A DNA stretch of 15,267 nt, taken from contig CAJUQT010000068.1 in assembly GCA_910588225.1 (NCBI GenBank), forward strand, positions 1 to 15,267. The letters are read 5' to 3'. Shown here in pieces: positions 7,040 through 15,265 of this stretch. The position numbers were made by a program, and so were the translations under genes. Within the stretch, counting starts at the first letter, position 1; each line of letters starts with the position of its first letter. Below the pieces are notes generated by a model. That model worked only from the letters and a program-made list of their open reading frames with translations. It ran no database searches and had not been told where the DNA came from. The DNA comes from an uncultured Acetatifactor sp. Lineage in GTDB: Bacteria > Bacillota > Clostridia > Lachnospirales > Lachnospiraceae.

Positions 7040-8608
7040 AGACAAAAACAGTACAAAGAAGAAAATACTGTAGGCCAGCTTGACGACAGGCAGTATCTTC
7101 AGCGACAGATTGGACGCCGACATGACAGATTTTCCCCTGGATACCAGCACCACTATCAGAACCATCGGCACACACATGGCTGTCAGGTAGAGTACCAGAT
7201 TTCCCGCCAGCTGCATGTCGAAGCCCTGGTTCTGCTTCACCATATAGAGAAGCGACGCCAGATATACCTGTCCTGTGCACAGAAACTCTCCCGCGGAAAT
7301 TACGATTCCCAAAAGAAACAGTACCGGATACCAGAAGTGCTTCGGTATCTCCGTAAGCTTTTTAATCATGGTGTGATTCCATTTTCGGAAGCGTTCGGGA
7401 AGCCGGAGCCTTTCTCTGCCATAGTCCTTTTTCAGGACATGGATAAAATCCAGCAGATAGAAGAATCCGAAGGCCAGCGCCAATATTGAGAAAGCAATCT
7501 TCATCCCTCTTTGCAATGTCTGAAATACCGCACCTTCAATTACGCTGAGAAGTGTCCCGATTGTAAATCCCAGGAATAAATAAGTAAGAAATTTCCCTGT
7601 TAGGAAAACCAGACTTCCCCCATAAAAATTCCGGCCTGACATCAGTAGTATAGATAAAATCATTAACAGCATGGAAATACCGCAGGGGTTCAGACCGTTT
7701 ATGAATCCTGTTGCCAGCAGCTGAATCCTTGATATCGTCGCTTTTTCCTTTTCCTGGGAAAGGCTGATTATAATTTCTTCCCAGGAGCCTGTCGCGTTCC
7801 CGCCGGCCAGCATTTCTTCCGTGCCGTTCACAATTGCTTTTGCTCCGGACAGGTAAACTTTGTGTGAAAAGAGAATCGGGACCTGCTGTCCGCTTTCCGG
7901 CACGCCATACAGTTCAAACAGCTTTCGAAGTACCACGGCATTCTCGTCTTCCATGATATTATATATCAGCAGATCGAATTTCTCATTGGATAAATCCTTT
8001 TGTAAATAGGTTTCCGCTGTGTGACAGCTTTCGCAGGAACCGGTTACAAACAAAACCAGTGCAGTATCGCTTTCTTCGACCTCCAGGAGTTCCTGATAAA
8101 ATGCGGAATCGGTCAGGAGTTCCGCTGGTTGAAGCATACCTTTCTCCGAAGCTGCAGTGCTATCTTCATCACCTCTTTCGAGATGCCGTACCACCTCTTC
8201 CCCAATTTCCTGATAAGTTCCACGGTAAACCGTTCCGTTCACCACGGCAGCCGGTAAATCTGCCAGAGTAAGATCCAGCTGGTATGTCTTGACTATTTTA
8301 TCAAAATGTGCGGCACCGCTGTCTTTATAGACATTATAAATGAAGCAGTCTGCATTCTCAAATCCGCTTTTTGTCAGTTGGCTTGAGACTTCCTGTCTGA
8401 ATTTATCGTCTTCATGACAGCTTTCGCAAGGAGCAAGGATGAACAGCTCTACAGGGATAGCTTCCTGCTGCTCTTCCTGATTCTTCCCAGATTGATTTCC
8501 TTGTCCATGTGCCGCTTCAGGGCATATGATTACCGCCACAAACATAAAAGCCAGAAAGACAACGATCCTTAATAATAACCTTTTTTTTGTAAGTTCTGCT
8601 TTTCTCAC
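7028..8608 (-). CDS. Membrane thiol-redox protein: two thioredoxin-like domains fused to a CcdA/DsbD-like channel
   Basis: A 526-residue protein. A signal or anchor helix spans about residues 10-30. Two thioredoxin-like domains follow, each with the active site CESCH: C61/C64 in LFILAPCESCH and C192/C195 in LFVTGSCESCH. Each has a cis-Pro-type site further on (P119 in DLPAAVV, P244 in QVPILFS). About six membrane helices follow (near 293-320, 331-357, 369-392, 424-446, 466-488, 503-525). They carry the paired channel cysteines of the CcdA/DsbD family: C309 in GLNPCGISML and C444 in GEFLCTGQVYLASLL. The likely role is to carry reducing equivalents from cytoplasmic thioredoxin through the membrane to the outer thioredoxin domains. 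The start is GTG at 8608, supported by GAGG at 8616-8619, seven bases away. I see no cytochrome c gene nearby, so a cytochrome maturation role is not supported. No clear promoter was found in 8609-8772. Confidence 0.85.
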   Translation of the reverse strand: MRKAELTKKRLLLRIVVFLAFMFVAVIICPEAAHGQGNQSGKNQEEQQEAIPVELFILAPCESCHEDDKFRQEVSSQLTKSGFENADCFIYNVYKDSGAAHFDKIVKTYQLDLTLADLPAAVVNGTVYRGTYQEIGEEVVRHLERGDEDSTAASEKGMLQPAELLTDSAFYQELLEVEESDTALVLFVTGSCESCHTAETYLQKDLSNEKFDLLIYNIMEDENAVVLRKLFELYGVPESGQQVPILFSHKVYLSGAKAIVNGTEEMLAGGNATGSWEEIIISLSQEKEKATISRIQLLATGFINGLNPCGISMLLMILSILLMSGRNFYGGSLVFLTGKFLTYLFLGFTIGTLLSVIEGAVFQTLQRGMKIAFSILALAFGFFYLLDFIHVLKKDYGRERLRLPERFRKWNHTMIKKLTEIPKHFWYPVLFLLGIVISAGEFLCTGQVYLASLLYMVKQNQGFDMQLAGNLVLYLTAMCVPMVLIVVLVSRGKSVMSASNLSLKILPVVKLAYSIFFFVLFLSLLF

Positions 8609-8772
8609 CGGCCTACCTCAACTGTCTGTAATCTATAAAGTAACGATGAAAGCAGTTTTAATTTTATACTGCCTCATCACGTTCCTATATAGTAACATTA
8701 GAAAACACATCCTGCAAGTTTCCTATTGCCATGGGATATTCGCTCTGGGAGCCCTATATATACATGAACAAA

Positions 8773-8797
8773 ATCCGGCCAGGAAACCTGGCCGGAT
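8773..8797 (-). terminator. Intrinsic terminator after the solute-binding protein gene
   Basis: ATCCGGCCAGG (8773-8783) and CCTGGCCGGAT (8787-8797) form a perfect 11-bp GC-rich stem with a 3-nt loop. On the minus strand the stem is followed by TTTTGTT, the expected U tract. It begins 18 bases past the stop of the binding protein gene, closes the importer operon and separates it from the redox gene. Confidence 0.9.
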
Positions 8798-8815
8798 ATA
8801 CTTTACCTGAAAGAT

Positions 8816-10624
8816 TTAATTTCCGGCTGATTCAGCCGCCGCCATGTATGCGTCATAACCACGCTGGTATGCGGCAATGTATTCCTCAACGCCCATGTCG
8901 TTCAGCTTCTGGATGTAAGCATCCCAATCCTTCTCAATATCCAGATTGCCGTCGATAAACTGTACCTGGGCCTGGCTTACATACCCGCCGATTGTCAGGG
9001 TACCTTCGGTCACAATTTTTGCATCCTCGCCCTCAAATGCCAGCGCCGGAACAAGAGTATCTACAGGGGGGGCATATTGATCATACAGTTCCGCCCACTG
9101 CTGTAACCAGTACTCGCCGGAATGCTCGGGATCTACGACTCGCAGAGAAGCTCTGGCATCGGCCGTACTCCGCTGAATCATTGCATCCGGTGTATAACGG
9201 TAGTCCGCATAGGTTTTGGACAAGCCGCCGTCTTTCACATAGTCATAGTCCTCGGGGAGCTTGTAAGTCTCATAGGTGGGAGTTCCGCCGCCCAGAGAGA
9301 CACCTTCGTTGGTGTAATTCCAGCCAATACCCTGGGGACCTCCGCCGATATGGCGGGCCGCATCCTCGGAGCCCATGAAGTCAAACAGCGCTACTACAAT
9401 CTCAGGATATTTGCAGGTGGCGGAGACTGCACCGATACAGCCCTCAAAATAAGTCTGAATACAGCGTCCCGAATATCTGACACCGTCAGGGCCTGCCACA
9501 GGTGCAAGGATTTCCCAATTTTGCCATTCTCCATCCTTTTCCTGCCAGAACTCAGAGTTTGACATGCCGCCGCCGGGGTAAACTGCTACTTTATTTACTT
9601 CTGAAGCATCTATAGTAGCTTCAAACTGGGTGTTATCCTGCAGGAAAGTCTGGTTATCCAGCAGGCCTTCCGCAAAGAGCTTACGCATATAGCGCAGGCC
9701 TTCTCTGTATTCTTCTGTCATTACGGCATACTCGATTTTACCGTTATTTACTACCATTCCACCGGCAACAGTGGGATTGGTATTGCTCAAGGGATTGACA
9801 CACTGTGTAAAGGAATTGATCATCCAAACGGTAGGATCACTGGCCCAGCCGCCGATATATCCGGACATGGGAACTTCATCTGCAATGCCGTTGCCGTTGG
9901 CATCATCCTCTTTTACCATCTTCAGGAAGTTGTAGAGCTCTTCGGTGGTCTCAGGGTTTTTACCACCCAGATACTTCTCCACCCAGGGCTTGTAGATATA
10001 CATACGGTGCTGATACATGCAGTGGAAGCACTCATTCTCGCCTCCATAAGTGTAAATATGTCCATCACCCATGGTCAGATCGGCTTTTCTCATAGGACTC
10101 TGTTCATTCATCCAAGTCCAGTTCTCCATCTCATTCAGCATATCCTCCAGGGGAAGCAATAGACCCTGCGAGCCATAGGAGAGCACCTCTGCTTTGGTCC
10201 AACCAGTGCGCAGAAAGAAATCGGGCATAGAATCCGCATCTCCCATAATCAGGTTCAGTTTCGTCATTGCCTCATCACCCGTCAAATCATACACGTAATC
10301 CAGATGAATGTTGGTTTGCTCCTCAATCCAGTCATTTACCCAGTTGTCCTGATAAGTCGTAACACTTTGGTCAGGATTGTTGACAAAGACGGTCAGGGTC
10401 AGCTTCTCTTTCAGAGGGAACACTACGTCCTTGGGCGAAGCGAAGGCAAAGGGATCGGATGAATCTCCTCCGTCGTTTGCGTTGCTGCTTTCCGCGCTTG
10501 AATTATCAGCTCCGGAACTTTGCTGATCACCTGCATCCGAGCCACAGCCGGCAAGTGCGGTTGCCGTGAGTGTCAATACCGTAAGGATTGACAGTGTCTT
10601 TTGGAACAATTTTTTCCTTCTCAT
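8816..10624 (-). CDS. Extracellular solute-binding lipoprotein of a sugar ABC importer
   Basis: A 602-residue lipoprotein of the LplA/YtcQ-type solute-binding family. It has a basic N-terminus (MRRKKLFQK), a hydrophobic stretch and the lipobox LAGC, with Cys27 as the lipid-attachment residue. A Ser/Asn/Asp-rich linker follows (about 28-58), as usual for tethered binding proteins. An EF-hand-like calcium loop DANGNGIADE at 241-250 is typical of this long family. The protein should sit on the outer face of the membrane, bind an oligosaccharide and hand it to the two permeases encoded just upstream. Its length fits the long binding proteins paired with LplB/LplC permeases. ATG 10624 has AGGAGG six bases upstream. 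The 103-bp gap from the second permease holds a small hairpin (AACCAT/ATGGTT arms around 10690-10710) that may adjust the level of the binding protein. The ligand cannot be read from sequence. Confidence 0.9.
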   Translation of the reverse strand: MRRKKLFQKTLSILTVLTLTATALAGCGSDAGDQQSSGADNSSAESSNANDGGDSSDPFAFASPKDVVFPLKEKLTLTVFVNNPDQSVTTYQDNWVNDWIEEQTNIHLDYVYDLTGDEAMTKLNLIMGDADSMPDFFLRTGWTKAEVLSYGSQGLLLPLEDMLNEMENWTWMNEQSPMRKADLTMGDGHIYTYGGENECFHCMYQHRMYIYKPWVEKYLGGKNPETTEELYNFLKMVKEDDANGNGIADEVPMSGYIGGWASDPTVWMINSFTQCVNPLSNTNPTVAGGMVVNNGKIEYAVMTEEYREGLRYMRKLFAEGLLDNQTFLQDNTQFEATIDASEVNKVAVYPGGGMSNSEFWQEKDGEWQNWEILAPVAGPDGVRYSGRCIQTYFEGCIGAVSATCKYPEIVVALFDFMGSEDAARHIGGGPQGIGWNYTNEGVSLGGGTPTYETYKLPEDYDYVKDGGLSKTYADYRYTPDAMIQRSTADARASLRVVDPEHSGEYWLQQWAELYDQYAPPVDTLVPALAFEGEDAKIVTEGTLTIGGYVSQAQVQFIDGNLDIEKDWDAYIQKLNDMGVEEYIAAYQRGYDAYMAAAESAGN

Positions 10625-10727
10625 TTTTTTCCTCCTATTTTTTTTAAAAAATTATTATTAAACGGACAGCATAGGAATATCCGGTTTAACCATTTAATTG
10701 TGATGGTTCAAATGTCTATATTCTGGT

Positions 10728-11618
10728 TCAGCCCTTGACGGAACCAATCATGACACCTTTTACAAAGTATTTCTGTACAAAGGGATAGATAATCATCAAC
10801 GGTAATGTGCTGATGATAATCGTCCCATACTTCAGCATCTCACCCAGGTACTGGTTCTTTCGGATCATCTCCGGATCTATGTTGGACTGATTCAGATTTA
10901 CCTGAGACAATAGCAGGATCCTGCGAAGGACCAGCTGCAGCGGATATTTATTCTGGGAATTCAGGTAAATCATGGGTCCGAAGTAAGAATTCCAGAGTCC
11001 TACCACTACCCACAGAGATAATACCGCAATGATGGGAGTGGATAAGGGAATCACAATTTTGGTAAAAAATCTAAAATCCGAACAGCCGTCCATCTCCGCA
11101 GCCTCCTGTAATTCCCTTGGAATGGTATTGGCGAAGAATGTACGGGCCACAATGATATTGTAAGCACTCACCGCACCCGGTAAGACTACAGCCCAGATGG
11201 TATCCATCATTTTTAAATTCTTGATCAGAAGATAGGTAGGAATCAAACCGCCCGAGAACATCATGGTAAACAGGATGATTACCGTGAAGAATTTTTTCCC
11301 ACGAAAATCATTTCTGGAGAGCGGGTAAGCAGCAAACAGCGTAAGTACCATACTGATAATTGTGCCCACAAACGCATAAATGATAGAATTCTTATACCCG
11401 GTCCAGATACTTTGATACTTAAATACCGCTTTATAGCTCTGCAGCGTAGGAGCTACAGGAAACAACTTGACTTTGCCGCTTACCAACGCGTCCCCGGAAC
11501 TGAAGGAACAGCTGACAATGTAGATAAGCGGATACAGAACCACCACAAGAAGAACTGTGAGCATGACGTAATTGATAAAGTAGACTACCCTATCCTGTGT
11601 TAACCCTTTGCGTTTCAT
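10728..11618 (-). CDS. Sugar ABC transporter permease, LplC/YtcP type
   Basis: A 296-residue inner-membrane permease with about six helices, forming a pair with the product of the gene just upstream. The ABC-permease EAA loop, which docks the ATPase, is clear at about residues 167-192: IPRELQEAAEMDGCSDFRFF..IVIP, with the conserved Gly178 eleven residues before the closing Ile-Pro. The N-terminal helix segment (LTVLLVVVLYPLIYIVSCSFS) and the C-terminal FVKGVMIGSVKG are typical of this subfamily. ATG 11618 is preceded by AAAGGAG, and the gap from the first permease is 29 bp, so the two genes should be co-transcribed. No ATPase gene occurs in the locus; importers of this class usually share an MsmX-like ATPase encoded elsewhere. 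Confidence 0.92.
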   Translation of the reverse strand: MKRKGLTQDRVVYFINYVMLTVLLVVVLYPLIYIVSCSFSSGDALVSGKVKLFPVAPTLQSYKAVFKYQSIWTGYKNSIIYAFVGTIISMVLTLFAAYPLSRNDFRGKKFFTVIILFTMMFSGGLIPTYLLIKNLKMMDTIWAVVLPGAVSAYNIIVARTFFANTIPRELQEAAEMDGCSDFRFFTKIVIPLSTPIIAVLSLWVVVGLWNSYFGPMIYLNSQNKYPLQLVLRRILLLSQVNLNQSNIDPEMIRKNQYLGEMLKYGTIIISTLPLMIIYPFVQKYFVKGVMIGSVKG

Positions 11619-11647
11619 ATTTCTAACTCCTTTCCAACTCCGCGGAT

Positions 11648-12595
11648 TTACAGAAACCCTGTCCCGGAGAGCTTATCCGCAATCTTATTTGTGATCAGAA
11701 TCAAAATCAGGCCAACCAGCGACTGGAAGAGGCCGATCGCGGTAGAATACGGGAAATCCGGGAAAGAGGAAACCAGGGATACCTTATAGGAATAGGTGCT
11801 GATGACCTCTGACATGGCGATATTATTCTGGTTCTGCATTGCCAGAATCTTCTCATATCCGATATTCAAGGTGCCTCCCATATTCAGGATCAGCATAATA
11901 ACGGCTGTGGGAATAACGGCGGGAATATCTACATACCAGATTCGCTGCAACAGTGTCGCACCGTCAATAATGGCTGCCTCGTGCTGTTCCTGATCCACGC
12001 CGGCCAGAGCAGCCATGTAAATAATCGCTCCGAAGCCAACACCCTGCCAGACGCCGGACCACACATACAGGGATGAAAAATAATCGGAATTTCCTAGTAC
12101 ATTAATCCCAAAATTATTGAAGAGGAAACTTCCGATGACACCTGCACGATTGTCAAAGATCATATTGATAATTCCTACAAATACAACTGTAGAAATAAAG
12201 TAAGGGCAATAACTTACCATCTGAACAAATTTCTTATACGCCAGATTTTTGGCATAATTCAGAGAAAGCGCCAGAATAATGGAACAGGGCATACTGACGA
12301 TCATGGAATAGAGAGAGAGTACAATCGTGTTGCGCAGGCATTCTCTGAAGTTATAGTTGCTGAAGAACCGAATAAAATTGTACCAGCCATGATTGGAAGC
12401 CCAGGGACTGTCCCAGATGCCCAGACTTACCTTATAATCTTTAAAGGCAAGGATCACCCCGTACATTGGGGCATAAGCAAAGATAAACAACATAATAATC
12501 GGAAGCGCGATCATTGCATACAGCTGCCAGTGCCCAAGGAAATATTGAATAAAGGTCTTTTGGTGTCCAATCTGTATTTTTGTCTTTTTTGACAT
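11648..12595 (-). CDS. Sugar ABC transporter permease, LplB/YteP type
   Basis: A 315-residue inner-membrane permease and the first gene of the importer operon. A hydrophobic segment follows a basic N-terminus (YAMIALPIIMLFIFAYAPMYGVILAF, with the YAPMYG motif typical of LplB/YteP proteins). The EAA loop is at about 205-225: HEAAIIDGATLLQRIWYVDIP, with Gly212. The C-terminus (NKIADKLSGTGFL) is also typical. ATG 12595 has AAAGGAG at 12608-12614; the 12-nt spacing to the start codon is longer than usual, which may keep translation modest. It lies behind the promoter at 12634-12662 and upstream of the second permease and the binding protein, giving the order permease, permease, binding protein. 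Confidence 0.92.
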   Translation of the reverse strand: MSKKTKIQIGHQKTFIQYFLGHWQLYAMIALPIIMLFIFAYAPMYGVILAFKDYKVSLGIWDSPWASNHGWYNFIRFFSNYNFRECLRNTIVLSLYSMIVSMPCSIILALSLNYAKNLAYKKFVQMVSYCPYFISTVVFVGIINMIFDNRAGVIGSFLFNNFGINVLGNSDYFSSLYVWSGVWQGVGFGAIIYMAALAGVDQEQHEAAIIDGATLLQRIWYVDIPAVIPTAVIMLILNMGGTLNIGYEKILAMQNQNNIAMSEVISTYSYKVSLVSSFPDFPYSTAIGLFQSLVGLILILITNKIADKLSGTGFL

Positions 12596-12633
12596 TTTTG
12601 ATTTTCACTCCTTTCTGCATTTACCGTGACTCA

Positions 12634-12662
12634 ATTCTATATATTTGCACAAAAAAAGTAAA
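12634..12662 (-). promoter_or_regulatory. Sigma-A-like promoter of the importer operon
   Basis: Read on the minus strand, a -35 box TTTACT (12657-12662) is followed after exactly 17 bp by a -10 box TAGAAT (12634-12639). These match consensus at 4 of 6 and 5 of 6 positions. The predicted start near 12627 leaves a leader of about 30 nt before the permease ATG. The -35 box overlaps the inverted repeat at 12650-12681, a plausible regulator site. Confidence 0.6.
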
Positions 12663-12681
12663 TATTCACTTGCTTTTTTTG
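12650..12681. repeat. Inverted repeat over the importer promoter, candidate operator
   Basis: CAAAAAAAG (12650-12658) and CTTTTTTTG (12673-12681) are perfect 9-bp inverted arms around a 14-bp centre. The repeat covers the -35 box of the importer promoter and extends upstream of it. Its place suggests a binding site, perhaps for the AraC-type regulator encoded next door, but the A-rich arms are of low complexity and could be partly chance. Confidence 0.4.
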
Positions 12682-12719
12682 TTATTCATTTCTTCATTTG
12701 ATGTTATTATAATGAAAAA

Positions 12720-12745
12720 GACCGGGCATTCTTTACTGCCCGGTC
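12720..12745 (-). terminator. Intrinsic terminator after the AraC-type regulator gene
   Basis: GACCGGGCA (12720-12728) and TGCCCGGTC (12737-12745) form a perfect 9-bp stem with an 8-nt loop, followed on the minus strand by TTTTTCATT. It lies about 100 bp past the regulator stop codon and just upstream of the importer promoter, so it separates the regulator from the operon it probably controls. The AT-rich stretch 12746-12845 shows no gene. Confidence 0.85.
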
Positions 12746-12845
12746 GCTGAAGCTGATTTTAGCTCAATATTCAATTTTTAACTTGCTGTATTCATTATTT
12801 CATATTGCCGTATATTGCATGTTTCTTCTATATTATTCTGTGCGT

Positions 12846-15206
12846 CTAATTCTTTCGGTATTCCGACGCGCTGTTTCCCGTTACTCTTCTGAATGCCCTG
12901 CTGAAGGAGTTGGCGGAACCGTAGCCGGTTGCCATGGCAATCTCTCCTACAGACATGGAAGTATTTTTTAAAAGTTCCTTTGCCTTTTCAACCCTGACCT
13001 CTTCCACATAATTGGAGAAGTTGACTCCCGCAGACGCCTTGAAGAGCGAAGAAAGATACGGCACACTGATGTGAAAGGTATCTGCGACCATCGTCAGAGA
13101 CAGGTCCTGATTACCGTAGTTGGCGTCCAGAAATGTCAGAATTGCAGGCATCATTTTCCCTGCTTCATTTGTCTTTTTCTTATTCACAAGTGCACAGAGG
13201 GAACGGTACAACCCAAGGGTACTGGTAATCTGTTCAATCAGAGGACTTCGGTGATCCTTTTCCAGTTCACTGATATACTTTTGATACTCCTGTTCCTCCA
13301 GTTCCAGCCTGACAAGAATACGAAACAGGATTGCCTCCAGCTCATTCAGAAGAATCTGCTGCAGCCATGCGGGAAGATTGTTTTCGAGAATATATTCCGT
13401 CATGATTTCTTTCAGGGCGTCATGAAGCCCCTGCTCTTCTCCCGATGTAACCAACCTGGTCAATTTCACGGATAGCTCAAAATGTGGAAATATTGATACC
13501 GTTTTCTCCGTATTCTTCTGAAACCAGGTAATCTGGTTCTCAGTCCGTTCCTTTTCATTCATGAATGCGAAAGCCGCGTTGTGATAGGATTGGTAAACAT
13601 CTTCTATCTTATCTACTATATTACCTCCATAGACAAAGAGCCGCTCAGCGATATTATCAGGAAGTTCTTTTCGGATTTGCGAAAGTCTTTCCTCCGCAAA
13701 TATCTGAAAAGAATCTCGGTCTGCTGAGGGAATACCCATAATCAGAGCCACCTGATCCTCACCAGTCGCAGCATACAGGCTTCCCGGGAATTCGTCCTTA
13801 ATCATCTCCATCAGGGAAAGCAGGCAGGTGCTTAGCAGGCTGATATTTTCATCGGCGCTGCTGTCCAAAGTAATAATCCTGAAAATCAGTACACAGAAAG
13901 CCTTATCCTTATGGTCAAAACCCATGCGGTTTGCCAGCAAATTTCCCTCTTCCTGTGAGAGCGGGCTGCCAAACAGCAGCCGGTTTACGAAAGCATTACG
14001 TATATAAGGCTTCTGCTCCTCCATCATCTCCACGAGATTCGAGTTGACGCCTGCCAGATATTGAAATATATCACTGAGCTTCACAAATACGGAACTGTGC
14101 TCCTGACTCTTCTCTGTGATTCTGGAAGCTTCTTTCAGAAGGTAATTTAAGGGTGTGGCAGATCTGACAGACATATGCCAGCACAGGAAAAGTCCCACTG
14201 CCGCCGCTAACAGAATAAAGCTTGTCACGGTGAGAATATTTGTCATCTTCCTTGCATTCAGCTGTGTCTCACGCAGCAATGTGCAATAGCTGTAACCAGA
14301 TGGAGAGCTGTAGCGAAGCACAATATACTTTGTGCCGGCCAGTCTGACAGGCGCTTCCCATATCCCGGCGGTATCTTCGTATTCCTGTCCGCTGATTCCT
14401 TCAAGCTCCTTTTGCCGGATGTCTTCTACTTCCCGGATAAGCGCTTCAACCTCTGTCTCATCCCCTTCATGCAGAATATTTGCATGTGCATAATATATTA
14501 CATTACCGAAATCATCCAGAATATATTGTAAATTGGCTCCGCTCACCACAGACATGAAATCATCCAACACAGATCTTTCAAAAAAGATTCGCACCGCACC
14601 ACTGCTGGCACTGTAACCATTGTTGGGCAATAACCGTGAATAAGCCAGAAGCTCCAGACCACCCGCACCCTTATACCAATACTGTTCCAGTGCATTTATA
14701 CCTTTTCTCATTTTATCTGATAGATAGCTTTCCCACGTTCCGTAGTTTCCGTCCGTATCCCGCCTCAGATACAGATCATAAAAGTCCTCGTAATCGTAGG
14801 CAATCTGATCGCTGATAACCACCTGACTTCTGTCAAAAAAGAGAAAATACGCAAAAATAGATTGATTGATCAAGGTCGGATTAAATAGTTTATCCCGCAG
14901 GTCGATCACTTTATGGGTATTGGGATCTTCCAAAACATTCTCCTGAAAGCGGAAGATATTGACTTCCGGCAATCCTGCCAACATGTCCGCGAGATAAGTA
15001 AGTTCTTCTATAAAGTCATCCACCAGTTCCGCACTGTGCAGCAATTCTGTCTTTTTCTGCCGAATATCATCCTCGCTGATAACGGAAATCATTCTGACAT
15101 AATAGTTGCAGCAAAGCAAAAGCGGAATGAACAGAACGATAAAATACGTGAAAAAATACTGGTGAAGGACAGCTTTGTCTATGCTTCGCTTTCTGCGTTT
15201 CTTCAT
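12846..15206 (-). CDS. Membrane-anchored AraC-family sensor-regulator
   Basis: A 786-residue one-protein sensor and transcription factor of the kind found beside LplABC importers (YesS/YtdP-like). After a basic start (MKKRRKRS) there is a first membrane helix (about 18-37), an extracytoplasmic sensing region with dCache-like character (about 40-315, including AYFLFFDRSQVVIS), a second helix (about 322-344, TNILTVTSFILLAAAVGLFL), a cytoplasmic linker and a C-terminal AraC DNA-binding domain (about 688-786). The last part shows both helix-turn-helix units: LSLTMVADTFHISVPYLSSLFK, then MSVGEIAMATGYGSANSFSRAFRR. It probably senses a sugar or the loaded binding protein outside the cell and activates the importer operon downstream. 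I chose ATG 15206, which has GAGGAA nine bases upstream (15216-15221), over a TTG at 15242 that would add 12 residues and lacks a ribosome binding site. Confidence 0.88.
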   Translation of the reverse strand: MKKRRKRSIDKAVLHQYFFTYFIVLFIPLLLCCNYYVRMISVISEDDIRQKKTELLHSAELVDDFIEELTYLADMLAGLPEVNIFRFQENVLEDPNTHKVIDLRDKLFNPTLINQSIFAYFLFFDRSQVVISDQIAYDYEDFYDLYLRRDTDGNYGTWESYLSDKMRKGINALEQYWYKGAGGLELLAYSRLLPNNGYSASSGAVRIFFERSVLDDFMSVVSGANLQYILDDFGNVIYYAHANILHEGDETEVEALIREVEDIRQKELEGISGQEYEDTAGIWEAPVRLAGTKYIVLRYSSPSGYSYCTLLRETQLNARKMTNILTVTSFILLAAAVGLFLCWHMSVRSATPLNYLLKEASRITEKSQEHSSVFVKLSDIFQYLAGVNSNLVEMMEEQKPYIRNAFVNRLLFGSPLSQEEGNLLANRMGFDHKDKAFCVLIFRIITLDSSADENISLLSTCLLSLMEMIKDEFPGSLYAATGEDQVALIMGIPSADRDSFQIFAEERLSQIRKELPDNIAERLFVYGGNIVDKIEDVYQSYHNAAFAFMNEKERTENQITWFQKNTEKTVSIFPHFELSVKLTRLVTSGEEQGLHDALKEIMTEYILENNLPAWLQQILLNELEAILFRILVRLELEEQEYQKYISELEKDHRSPLIEQITSTLGLYRSLCALVNKKKTNEAGKMMPAILTFLDANYGNQDLSLTMVADTFHISVPYLSSLFKASAGVNFSNYVEEVRVEKAKELLKNTSMSVGEIAMATGYGSANSFSRAFRRVTGNSASEYRKN

Positions 15207-15225
15207 AAATATCAATTCCTCGTAT

Positions 15226-15265
15226 AATAAGTTTGTAAGCAAGAAAAACAGCTTACAGACTTATT
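15226..15265. repeat. Long inverted repeat upstream of the regulator gene
   Basis: AATAAGTTTGTAAGC (15226-15240) and GCTTACAGACTTATT (15251-15265) are 15-bp inverted arms with one mismatch and a 10-bp spacer. The mismatch becomes a G-U pair in plus-strand RNA and a C-A clash in minus-strand RNA. The repeat ends 20 bp upstream of the regulator ATG. It may be a terminator of a gene beyond the right edge or a regulator binding site; the window ends too soon to decide. Confidence 0.6.

Noticed and set aside
8609..8772. Possible small gene, riboswitch or promoter in the gap upstream of the redox gene
   Set aside because: Only AT-rich sequence with scattered TATA-like words was seen; no -35/-10 pair, conserved RNA fold or coding frame with a ribosome binding site could be supported.
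15222..15230. TTATAC-like -10 box just upstream of the regulator gene
   Set aside because: Transcription from it would start inside the ribosome binding site, and no -35 box is found 17 bp upstream.
15207..15242. TTG start at 15242 for the sensor-regulator, adding 12 residues
   Set aside because: It has no ribosome binding site and falls inside the inverted repeat. ATG 15206 has GAGGAA at a good distance and a typical basic N-terminus.
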